Assembly (NCBI GenBank): GCA_022316685.1
Contig: JAKJHU010000046.1
Location: forward strand, 1,728,001 to 1,792,000
Direction: 5' to 3'
From: Progne subis subis
Lineage: Eukaryota > Chordata > Aves > Passeriformes > Hirundinidae
DNA: 64,000 nt
Part shown: piece by piece, positions 1 to 57,790 of the stretch
Layout: each line of letters starts with the position of its first letter
Numbering within the stretch: the first letter of the stretch is position 1
Notes under the pieces: generated by a model
Databases searched by the model: none
Seen by the model: the letters and a program-made list of their open reading frames with translations, nothing else
Told to the model about the DNA's origin: nothing
Made by a program: the position numbers and the translations under genes

Positions 1-47121
<47,121 letters not shown>

Positions 47122-47272
47122 TCAGGCTCGCGGAGGCGGGACTCGAACTCGCTGCCCTCCTGCCACCCGCTGGCAGCGCCCACCCCGCACTGGCGCCGCT
47201 CCTCAGCCAGGCGGCGGCTTTTCAACCGCCACAGCCCGCCCCTCCCGCGCCTCCCGCCCCCGGCCGCTTCGC

Positions 47273-47277
47273 CCAAT
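47273..47277 (+). promoter_or_regulatory. CCAAT box
   Basis: CCAAT in the context GCCCAATGG (NF-Y type) lies about 355 bases upstream of the VCL start, within the GC-rich promoter. Confidence 0.4.
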
Positions 47278-47326
47278 GGCCGGGCCGGGGCCGCCGCTCC
47301 CAGTGGCGCAACACCGCGTCCATCAA

Positions 47327-47333
47327 CATTCCA
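47327..47333 (+). promoter_or_regulatory. M-CAT (TEAD) match
   Basis: CATTCCA lies within the promoter, about 410 bases upstream of the VCL start codon. The motif is short, so a chance match is possible. Confidence 0.35.
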
Positions 47334-47427
47334 GAGCCTCCTTCCCCCTCCGCCCCCCGCCTTTCCCGCACCACCCGCCTTTCCAACCAAGCTTGGTTGC
47401 GCGGGCGCTGGTTTCCCAGAGTCGAGA

Positions 47428-47435
47428 TGACGTCA
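47428..47435. promoter_or_regulatory. VCL: CRE (ATF/CREB) site
   Basis: TGACGTCA is the full palindromic CRE. It sits 13 bases from the CArG box, on the gene-proximal side. Paired SRF and CREB sites are a feature of serum-response genes such as FOS. Function is inferred from the motif and the CpG-island setting. Confidence 0.65.
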
Positions 47436-47448
47436 GACATTCTGGTGT

Positions 47449-47458
47449 CCATATAAGG
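47449..47458. promoter_or_regulatory. VCL: CArG box (SRF site) in the VCL promoter
   Basis: CCATATAAGG matches CC(A/T)6GG perfectly; on the gene strand it reads CCTTATATGG. It lies about 530 bases upstream of the start codon. Vinculin is a known SRF/MRTF target gene, so a working site here is plausible. Binding itself is inferred. Confidence 0.7.
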
Positions 47459-47935
47459 AGACGATTAATGCCGGCGTGCCGGGATAGCGGGGGGTGAGGG
47501 CCGTGGGATTCCTGCGCCACGCCCGCCGCCGGGGCAAGTTCGCGTCGTTGAACTGAGGCGGAGCGTGACCGCCCGGCCGGGCGTGTGGGGCTGGGCATCG
47601 CGGGGACGGGGTGGCCGAGGAGAGGCGGCGCTCCTGGCCGGAGTTGCTGTCCCTAGGCGCTGCTTGGGGCGCTCCGCTTCGTGCGGAGCGTGCGTTCTCC
47701 CCGCAGCCGGCCCTGCGCGGCCCGCCCTGGGCGCGGCCCCGAGCGCTTCCGCCCCCGCTGAGGAGAAGTGGCGAGAGTCTGCGGGCACCGCTTCCCGCCC
47801 GCGCCCCGCCTCAGGTGGGGAGGGCTGTCCCCGCCGTTCCGCTCCCCGCGCGCAGCCCCTCAGGACAACGCTGAGGCGGCGGCGGCCCTGAGGGGCAACA
47901 CGGGCAGAGTGAACCTCGGCTTGGGTTTTACCGCT

Positions 47936-47977
47936 ATGGCTGGTGGTAGCAGCGGGAGCTTGTTTAAGTACACTTAG
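47936..47977 (+). other. Possible last part of a divergent first exon
   Basis: Within the CpG island the plus strand has the strong donor TTAG|GTGAGC at 47977/47978. A short frame begins at ATG 47936 and reads MAGGSSGSLFKYT, with its stop TAG being the last three exon bases. If real, this would be an upstream ORF or non-coding leader of a transcript running away from VCL. The 5' end is unknown. Confidence 0.3.
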
Positions 47978-49602
47978 GTGAGCGGCGTGGTGTCGGGAGG
48001 ACTACAAACCGTAGTCAGGAAGATAAATTCCCACTTTCCCGTAGCGCCGGTGTGGGAGCACGGCTGCCAGTTCCAGCACAGCTCGGGTGAGCCCGTAGGA
48101 GCGCTGCCCGCCCTCCGGAGTGCCCCGGGCATGGTCTCTAGTGGCGATGGCAGCACTCGTGGTAATAAAATAAAACGTGAGCAAGGAGTTACCCTCTGCA
48201 CTTCTTACTTTCTTTGATAAACCAGCACAGGTTCGGATTCGGAAAGCTATTGCTGGCTTGTATGTGTTTTTATCCTTGTGCTGCTATTTTAAGCTGTAAA
48301 TCAATGTCCCTGTCAGACTAGGTTGCGCTCTGAAGTGTTCCAGAGCAAACAATGTGTTTTCTGTGCAGTGTTTGAACACAGCCACTCCTACCAGCAGACA
48401 CAGGGACATATGGAAAGAGCAATTAAACCAGTAAGGCTGGTGTGAGCTCAAGGATCTTCTTGTAACTTGTACCACCGTTGTAATGGTTGGAGCTCCTGGG
48501 ACTCCTACAAGTTGTAGGCCTAAAAAGAAATGAAAAACAGATTTTGTGCAGAGTTCAGAAATCTTAGCAACACCTTTAGCTCAGAAGGTTTTTTTGTTTG
48601 TTTACTGTTCTTTTTTAGTATGATCGAAGTTGTATTTCTCTGTGTGTATTTATTGAATCTTCATTATAGGAGTCATAATACTTTCATGTTGGACAGTCCC
48701 ACTTGATTTGGAAAGAGGTATACGTGTAGGCTCAATAACAGATAATCAAATTATGCTATTGCCAGGCAAAACATAATTACAGCATCAGTCTTTCATCAAT
48801 AATGAATGTTTTAGGTTACTTGAACTGTGCACTGTAAAAGTAGCTTATGTTGTTTGCTATTGGCTGTATGGCAGGTACTATTTTTAGCATATACATGCCT
48901 AGTAGTACTTCTTTCACATACTGTGGATCAGTAATAACGAAAATAGATAAAAACCCTTCTGGACAACAGTGTGCAGGAGCTGGGAATTACAAAAAGCAAT
49001 TAGTCCGTGTCTAATAATCTGCTAAATTCTGTTTTATGGAAGTATGGAAACTTAATAAAGCCCACATATTTAGTCATTCATGGGACTTGCACATAAGCAA
49101 AGCTCTTTGATTAAAAATAGTTGCTTTAGATTTAGGATTGTGTGTACTGACTTATGGCTGAATATGCATGTTTATGCATATGACTTTCAGGAGAAAATGT
49201 TATCTGATCATTATAAAAGGCTGATCTGGTGGCTCAAATACATACGGTTGCTACAGGCAAATTAAAATACATAACAGATGGAAATTTTTGGTGGCCTCCT
49301 GAAACTTTTCCTGCCTACAGGACCAAAATCTGTACTTGTATTTGGGATGTGTTGGTATTAAGAGTTTGTTTCACCATTTCACTTATATTTGTGTAATTTT
49401 TGCCCATACAAAATTTAAATTCTTTGCATTATGTGACTGTACTGCATGCCCATCACTGACATTTTCTCCATGCTGTTGGTGTGGCTGCCTAATTTTTGAA
49501 GCCACATCCAGCAAAATTCCATGCAATTAACAGCAATACATGTAACACTGGTTGTTGTTGTTTTTTAAGTACTAAATTTACAGTTTTCTCTTTCCTTTGC
49601 AG

Positions 49603-49651
49603 TACTCACAGCTGTCACACTGATGTCATATGAGTAACAACTCTGAGGCAG
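49603..49651 (+). other. Possible exon of a divergent transcript
   Basis: A strong pyrimidine tract and acceptor (TTTCCTTTGCAG) is followed by 49 bases and donor GCAG|GTACTG. An ATG at 49630 reads MSNNSEA plus one base. An earlier ATG at 49623 opens only a four-codon frame. No expression evidence is available from sequence alone. Confidence 0.35.
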
Positions 49652-51948
49652 GTACTGTTTTCAAAAAGTTCAGTTTCTTACTGTGATGTTGTTTCCCCAG
49701 GTTCTTCAAAAATCATTAATTCATCGGTCCTAGTAGATGGTTAGAAAGTAATGATGGATTTTATATTTTCTGTTTATAAAGCCAGGATGGAAACATGTGA
49801 TTTATTTTGTCCTCTTCCAGTATAGTATTGCATATCAAGAAAACAAACAAAGGGATGCAAAATACCCTTTCGTTTCCACACACTCAAATTGTTAGCATAA
49901 TTAAGATGTAGTATCTATTATTAGTATGGCTGTGGTGACCAGCATCTCAAATAAGTTAATGTGCTTAGAATGAAAGGATTAGCTTTTAAGGCATTCTTTC
50001 CATGTGTTGTAGTATTTCATACAAACTCAAGTGAGTCCAGTTAAACCCATTTCTGCAGAGAACCTGATGTCAGCAGACTCTTCTGCTTACAGAAATCTCC
50101 ATTGTTTTAGGGGCATAATGTCTCTCTCACCCAAATGATCAAATAAATTCTCATTTTTTCACGAGTCTTTTAACAAAGCAAAGAAATTCCCTCTTTACTT
50201 CCACTGAGGTAAGCGAGATGCATGAATACAGAAGTAATAGGCTTAGGTGGGAAAAAGGAGGACCCTGAGTGCTTACAAAAAGTGTAGCTGCAATGCAGCC
50301 TTGGCCACAGTATCCTTTGGACAGTTCCGTATCCCATGCTCGGGGTAGGTGGCACTGGAGTTGCAAGTGGTGGAAGCCGTGGAACTGAGCTTTTGGAAAG
50401 AGCTTCATGAACCTGCAGTTGTCTGCAATTAAAAGGTATTTTGCTAGTATTAATACTTTATTGAAGTGAACGTGTCTGATTAGCTCAAAGCACTAGCCTC
50501 CATTTTACAGTTGTTACTTTCAGTATTAGGTACCACAGCAGAGAAGAATTAAGATTTTTAGGCAAATACGCTTGGCTGTGATTAATCACTTTTCCCTAGA
50601 ATCGTCTGATCTTGTTCCTTTACTGCACCAACTTCTAACTTTTCTGAGTAAAAACTAATTAGCTACCTGAAGAAATTTACAGAAATGCATATTCATGTAT
50701 TGCACAAACTGGATTGTATAAATGTCTTGATCCTGAGAATATTTAATCATATGTTGAAATTTAAGGCTTAGAGTCTCTTTTATCAGCTTCTGGAGAATTG
50801 GAGGCTACTGTTGATCAGTGAACATTCTGCATTTCCCTCTTATCAAGCATTAACTTTGGGTAATCTAAGGAGTAAGCAATGGATGATTGAATTTTAAGTA
50901 AAAAGGGTTGGGTTGTTTGTTTTTTTGTTTTTTTTTTTCTTTTTGTGGTAATACCCATCTTAAACATAAATTTTTAATTTGTCATGAGTTTGTTGTAGAA
51001 TGTATCAGTATTACTACACTGATAGCTCTAGTGTGTAGGTGGCTGGCACAGGAGGAATAAGTTTCATGCCTAATAAATTACAACCTTGGAGAGAGAAAGA
51101 GCAGATTACTAAGGTGTTTGACAGAGTAGCTTCACCACAATGGCCTGTCAATGTGCCTTGCCGTTATTTTGATGACTTTTGCCAGGTTGGGTTCTGTTTA
51201 GTTCTGCATCTTGGCTGGCTGTGTTCTAGGAACTGCAATGACACCAACACTTCAGAATTTTATACACTGACTCATCATCAGTCACTATCTGAGCTAGATG
51301 GGAGCAGCCTATTACAACTGGAAAATTTACATCACAGTTGTCATCCAGCTCTTGAACACAAACTCTGTTTCATTGCACAGCACCGCTTGGTTCTCAGCTG
51401 CCCTTCTATAGCTGTGCTCCGGTGCTGTGCAGACACTGTGGGGCTTAGGTCAGCAGAGAAGGCTGCTGCCAATTCCCTGTCTCCTGCAAGGGGTCTCTGT
51501 CTAGTTCTGCTGGAAAACCAAGAGTGCAAATGTAGTTCATTTTTTTCATCTTCTCAGTTACTGTACTGAACCCAAAACTTTTTTTGACCACACTGCATTC
51601 TGAAGTGGTTTATTGTGGAGTAAGTATTACACCAGTTGTTACAACAAAATTCAAGGAATGTTCTTAAAACTTGAAACATATAGAAAAGAAAGGTAAGCAT
51701 AGTAAATATATATTTTTGTGTATTTATTCTAGAAATTGCTAATTAGGGATGAGGCTCAAAAACATTTTTCAACTTTTCTTCTAAAAAATTGCAGGTGAAA
51801 ATATATTATCATGTACATGCAAAGCACGTATGATAGTGTATGTGTAGTTAAAATTATACAGTCTTCACAGTAAATGCAAACAAAAAGTCTTTCTACTCTT
51901 GTGCTAACATTACTATTAACCTACAGTAGATTTTGGTGTTTCACAGAG

Positions 51949-52043
51949 CAACAGGTGGTTTTCAGGAGCTTGACTCATCTACTGGCTCAGAGCTTGTCAA
52001 TATAATTGACTACCTGGTAAACAATCCAAGTGCTTTATTTACA
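51949..52043 (+). other. Possible coding exon of a divergent transcript
   Basis: The segment ends in a consensus donor (ACA|GTAAGT) and begins after CACAG (51947) or CACAGAG (51949). Joined in phase from the ATG at 49630 with the later acceptor, it reads ATGGFQELDSSTGSELVNII then DYLVNNPSALFT, open throughout. I do not recognise the protein. With the earlier acceptor the frame stops soon, so the coding reading depends on that choice. Confidence 0.35.
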
Positions 52044-52403
52044 GTAAGTGACCATTTTAATAATCTAAACATTCACATTGCACATAGGGATTTTGGCTAA
52101 TATTTATGGTCATTTCTACACACGGGCACAAGGAAATTGAGACAAACTGAAGATCTCAAATGTGTTTAAGTTAATAATATTAAACTTCATGTGGATGTTG
52201 TCATTTGGCTTTAAATGGCCTCTGCTGCTCAATGATTCCTTTCCAAGAACATGCTTTGTGAGAGCTGCTGCATCTACCAGCTGAGATGTGGCAACTAACT
52301 TCTTGTATGGTCTTGGTCTTTTTTAAGTTCATTTAAAAGAAAAGGCTGTTTTAAATTACTCCTGTTGATCAGTTTAACCTCCCATGTTTTGCTTTGCAGT
52401 GAG

Positions 52404-52433
52404 ATGGACAGAATCTCAGATGAAATGCCTACA
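52404..52433 (+). other. Possible small exon of a divergent transcript
   Basis: Acceptor TTTGCTTTGCAG at 52388-52399 and donor ACA|GTAAGT at 52434 bracket a 34-base segment. From the main acceptor the preceding frame would stop at once (TGA). From the AG four bases later it continues as MDRISDEMPT. No following exon could be placed with confidence. Confidence 0.3.
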
Positions 52434-55400
52434 GTAAGTTCTAATATTTTTTACCTGCCTTGCAAGAACAGATCTTGATACTTAATCCTTGATTAAGTAT
52501 TTTTGCATGCAGGTATGTTCAATTCCACTTGAAGGACCTCTGTATCCAAATCGGCCTCCAAGATGATCTAAGCAATATTTGATTTTTCAGGGGCAGGGGT
52601 ACATGGTCACCAGTGCCTCTGTAGGCTTTTTCCCTGGCTTCTTATATTAGGTGCTAGTATGTATCAACTCTTTTCTTAGTGGTTACTTGTATTGGATTTG
52701 ATTTACTCAAGTATTAAAGCATGTGTATGTTGGGAAGTTTGGTCTGAAATTTTAAGTGTTCTGCTGATTTGGAGTCTCGTAAGTTATGTATTTCCCTACT
52801 GCAGGATTAACAGGCTTGGGGGGTTCTGCAATTTTGTGTATTCAAATGCACCACAAAGTCAAAGCCTTTAGACTGGCCGACGTTTCTTGAAAAGCCACTG
52901 ACTGAAATTAAGAAGTACTAGATGGAGTAATAATGAACTCTTTCTATATATGCATGTATGTGATTAGTTTTTAACTGCATAATTGTAGAGATCTTTAACA
53001 TTTTCATAGATTCTTTATGGCTTATATAATTATGTGATTTAGTGTGCAAACTAAAGATTTGTAGACATATATTAGTAGCTATAGGAGTTTACTGACATCA
53101 GCAAATACTAAATGGGCAAATTAGACATCAAAGGGAAATGGCTAGATAGCCCTTAATTTCTGTATCAATTTATAAACTCCTTCCATATGCAGTGGAGATA
53201 TAAGTCCACAGAATAAATATCTTTTTTTACATACTTTTGAGTTTCTTATCTGTGTGGTATTCAGTAACACGTTCTGACTAAAACTCTTCAAGTGTCTCAG
53301 AGGAGCTTCAAGTAATTACAATAGTGAAAGACAATTAACCTAATGCAAAAATACTTCCTTCTTCCTGCCCCTAGATCCTTAACTTGCAGTTATTTTCATA
53401 TAAATGGACAGTGTATTTGGTGAAAATTCAGCAGGACTCATTGTAAGATTGCTTTGTGACCCTTTTTGTCCTCTGTTCTGCATAAAATACAGAAACAGCA
53501 TTACAGTAACAGCAGTGTGTATTCAAGACCGGCACTCATGATTTTAAAGATCATTAGGATTGTTATAGGAGAGTTTTATCCTGCTGCAAAGGGAAGAATC
53601 CAGAATGACATTAATTCATGCTACATTAACGGGCCTGAAAAATCTGTTCCCATGGCATAAGTTATGTCCATAAGTTTTGTTTTAGAATCTCTTCAGTATT
53701 CCAAAAACATGATCATCTTTCTCTTAGTCTCCTCTATAGCTAGATTCCTATTAAAAATCAAACTGTGAATCTCTTATCCGTAGGGAGGATCCCTGTGCTT
53801 TGCCTTGCTTTCCTGTAGATATCAAGTTTAGTGGCATTTTGCCCCATTCCACAGGTGACGTTGCCATGTCAGTATTCAGAGATGGGAACAAGATGTTCAT
53901 AAATCCTGTCCTAAAGGAGCTTGGCTATATACTATTAGTTCTGTTAAAATGTTTCAAAGTAATTCCTATTTAAGGCATTATATGCAATACAATATTATGT
54001 ATTCAGTGCACTTACAAAGGGCAACTGTTGATTAATAAAAATTTTAACATTTTTTGAGATTAGGAGCTGTTTGGGTTCTGCTGTCTTGAAGCTGGCTGGA
54101 GGATGAGAAGCAAAAAATTTTGAAGTTTGCTTCAAAATGCCAGAGGTGAAATGAAATTTCTGTTTTGGTTTGGGGTTCTGTGTATAGAAAAATGTCCCTG
54201 ATGCCAGGCAACAATATTTTCCATGTGGGTTCTCCACTGTTGCATAGTGTGTCAGCACTGCCAACTCAGTGCTAAAGCGTGTGCAAACTGGTGCTAAAGA
54301 GGGCCAATAGCCTCAGCAATGTCCCACAGTGCAAAGCACTCTGTGCTTGTGAAACATTGCCTCCCGAGACAAACTCTCTGCCTTCATCACTGCCCTTGCA
54401 AAGCAGTTAGCCAAGGGTAGACTCACATTTTTCACTCATACTGTATTTGATTTACATCAGCTGAAGGAAATGGTAATGTGCAACAGTGACTCTGGAATTT
54501 AAACAGAAATCCACAAGGGATCTCCATGCTGAAGGCCAGCTTCCTAATATGGGAGAAGAGAAGCAGCCGTAGTAGCCTGGGAAGACATCCTCAGCACAGC
54601 AAGGGACAAAAGAGTTGGAAGTATATGAGCTTTTTGGAATTTGTTCAGAAAGGTAACTGCTGTCATGTTTTAGTGATGGAATGAAATACAAATACTGTGA
54701 TTGCAGAAAGGAGCACGGTTTATGTTAACTGTCTGGGCCTGAACAACAGAAGAGCAGCTATTTTTTTCAATTTTATTTTTAAGTATGTAATAGTGCACTT
54801 ACTCCAAATCCAAATGTGTATCTAAACTCTGCCAATATCAATCTGTTACGATCACTGTTTAATCAGGAAAACCCATAAGAAAAGCATTTGTGAGGAAATT
54901 AGTGGGGCTCAGTGCCAGGTCTGGTTGAAATTCTGCCAGAACATTTTCTCTCAATAGAAATAAATTCACGAATATTTAGACGCCACATTCTGCAAATTCT
55001 GATTCAAAGGCTTGAGAAGAGATTTTAATATACACATAACCCCAAAACTGTAAAGGCTCAACAGATTCTCTTTGCCGGTAGATTCACTTGTGTTTAGATG
55101 TTGCAGATTTTTTGAGGCTTCTGATTTCTGTGAGCAGCTGTGTGTCAGCCAGGCACATAGAGGAGCAGTGACCTATAGGCCAAAAGAGTACAGAGCTAGA
55201 GCAGCAAGGGCAACTGACAGAGCAGGGGAGTGCAATGTGCTTCTCATTTTTGATGGGCCACTGTTTACAGAATTCTCTATAAATGCTACCCTTGTTCACT
55301 GCATTATAGACAAGGCTTAGGACCTTTTGTTAGCATGAAGATAAATCTGGCTTTTAAAAACAAGCAAGGAAAATTAAGCCCAAGTCTTACAAATTGAAAT

Positions 55401-57074
55401 ACCATTAGAAAAGCCTTCCTCTTACGGATGTGGGCTTCTTATGAAGGAAAATAATTTGTAGGCCATTTTTCATAGTGACTGTGAAAGAACTATGAGTTTT
55501 CTAGAATAGCTCAGGCAAGAATGGCTGTGAAAGAGAGAGGGTTCTTGTTATCCTGGGACATTGTCAATGTGAAGGTGGGAGCAATAGATTCTATCTTTCT
55601 TTTTAAACTCCTTAAAGGAAGTATCCTGTGTTCTGTCAGCAAATGAGAATTGATTGCAGTGTGTTTCAGACTTCTTGAACTGACTCTTCTGTCTAAACAA
55701 CAATTGAATTTGAGTTACTTTAAGGTCATATGGTGGTCCATATAAGAGTATATTATTTGTATGTCATTAGGTAAAAGCATCAACTCTTTTCAGTTTGATG
55801 AAAATTGCAAGCTGTAGTGGAAAGGACTCCTAAATTTCAAGTCACAAGTCTCTCAAATTAGGATTGTATATTAAAGTTGAGTCATAGTGATTGTGCTACT
55901 GTGCTATCAGTGAAAGATTTGGCAGCAGCTCTTCTAAACGACAGCCTTATCTTTCAGAGCTGTTCAAAATAGGAAATATAGCAACTTGGATAAAGTTGTT
56001 TCTGCCTAAATGAAGAATTTTTGGACATTATTCTGTTAGAAGGTGTGGATGCTGTTTGGCAGATGTATTTTATGCCTCAAAAGGTTTAAACCCTAATGCC
56101 TGATTTGGTTCTGCTTTTCATCCTCCATTTCTATACATGATCATGGAGTCCAAAATTTGCAATGTAAAAGATTCCTCCTCCCAGTACATGCTGAAACTGT
56201 TCAGACTTTAGGTGAAGAATAAAAAAATACCAAAAAAAACCAAACCAAACTTCACTAGAGAAGTATTTTCACTGTATCATCATCAAAAAAGTTATTGATT
56301 CCAAAAGCTTATATGGAAAAAAATTCAAAAGCCACTTGTATAAATTCACAGACCCATCAGGGATCTATTAAATACATAGACACACTGTTGCTAGTTCAAA
56401 TCCCCATCTTTAGCTTTTTCGGCTGAACATATGTACTTGGGGAATTGTTACTTTATTCTTGCCCCCCTTCTGTGCTGTGTCATAGACATTTACTGTTGAC
56501 CACACCAGGGTTGGGATATTGTGCTAGATGACACACATGGCCTGACTGGGCATCTTCATGTTGTTCCTGTGAAATGGAACACAAAATTTGTGTCCGGGTA
56601 ATAAGTAACTTCAGGGTGATAATGTGCGATACGAAAGTAACTCGTTATCTGCTGTTCCTGTTACATCCTCTTTTCCGTGACTGAGCTTTTCCTCTCCTAG
56701 AATTGACTCGTCTCTGTTGCAACAAAGATATATATTGTATAAACACAGTACTGTTCCCATTTGATAATTAGTGATAATGTGAGGGAAAACAATGCGTGCT
56801 ATGTCATCATATCCTGGCACTATGGACAACCATTGACACAGTGATCTGAGAAGCACAGCTGTGGATCAGGTCATGGAGTGGGCTTGCATCTAGTCATGTG
56901 GCAGGGACTGCTTGCTGAACAAACTTTTAAATGCCATGTGTGCTTTTATCACACAAATCATGAGCTGTAAGAAAAGAATTGTACATATATTAAATATATG
57001 CAGATTATATATTAAATATATGTACATAAATACTTATATTAATGCATTTACTCCCTTGCACCTGATGGACATGC

Positions 57075-57790
57075 TTATCACAAAATGGGTAGGGCTGCGA
57101 AGGGATCACAGGTGAGGTCATCTCGTTCAACCTCTCTGCTCAAGCAGGGTCTTCATAGAGCACATTGCACAGGGTTGCATCCGATTAGTTCTTGAATATT
57201 TCCAGTGAGGGGGACTCCACAGCCTCTCTCAGCAGTCTGTTCCAGTGCTTGGTCACCTGCACAGTAAAGAAGTTCTTCCTTGTGTTCAGGTGGAACTTCC
57301 TGTGTATCAAATTCTGCTTTTTGCTTCTTGTCCTGTTGCCCAGAACCACCAAGCAGAGCCCAGATCCATCCTTTCAACACCCTCCCTTCTGACAACTACA
57401 GACATGGATGAGTTCCCCTCTCAGTGGTCTCTTCTCAAGGCTGATCAGCACCAGCTCCCTCAGCCTTTCCTCATAAGAGAGATAATCCAGTCCTGTAATC
57501 ATCTTTGTCACCCTCTGCTGGACCTGTGCCAGGAGCTCCATGTCTCTCATGTCCTGGAGAGCCCAGAACTTCAGATGCCCCTTATTAGGACTGAGTAGAG
57601 GGGCAGATCACCTCACTCAACCTGGTGGTGGCAATGCTCTTCCCAAGGCACTCCATGACACCCTTGGCTTTCTTGTCTGCGAGGGCACACTGCTGGCTCA
57701 TGAACATGATCCCTGAGATCCTTCCCTGCAGAGTTACTTTCCAGCAAATCAGCCCCCAGCCTGTACTGGTGACAGTATTTATAGCACTCT
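57075..57790 (-). mobile_element. CR1 LINE, 5'-truncated 3' end
   Basis: The plus strand shows the antisense of the avian CR1 3' region in the right order: CTGCTCAAGCAGGGTC, then GACTCCACAGCCTCTC, GTTCCAGTGCTTGGTCAC, AAGAAGTTCTTCCT, CTCAGCCTTTCCTCATAAGA, ATCATCTTTGTCACCC, GGGCACACTGCTGGCTCATG and AATCAGCCCCCAGCCTGTAC. It covers the end of the reverse-transcriptase ORF and the 3' UTR, on the minus strand. The frame is broken and it is truncated at its 5' side, as is usual for CR1. The typical short terminal repeats are not clear. Limits are accurate to a few tens of bases. Confidence 0.88.

Larger units (their letters stand above)
47978..57074. other. Region upstream of VCL with possible divergent exons
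   Basis: AT-rich DNA right of the CpG island. No known gene was recognised on either strand. The plus strand holds a series of exon-like segments, listed separately. An unexplained 176-codon open frame lies at 51039-51569. No serine-protease exons of PLAU, the mammalian upstream neighbour, were found. Confidence 0.6.
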
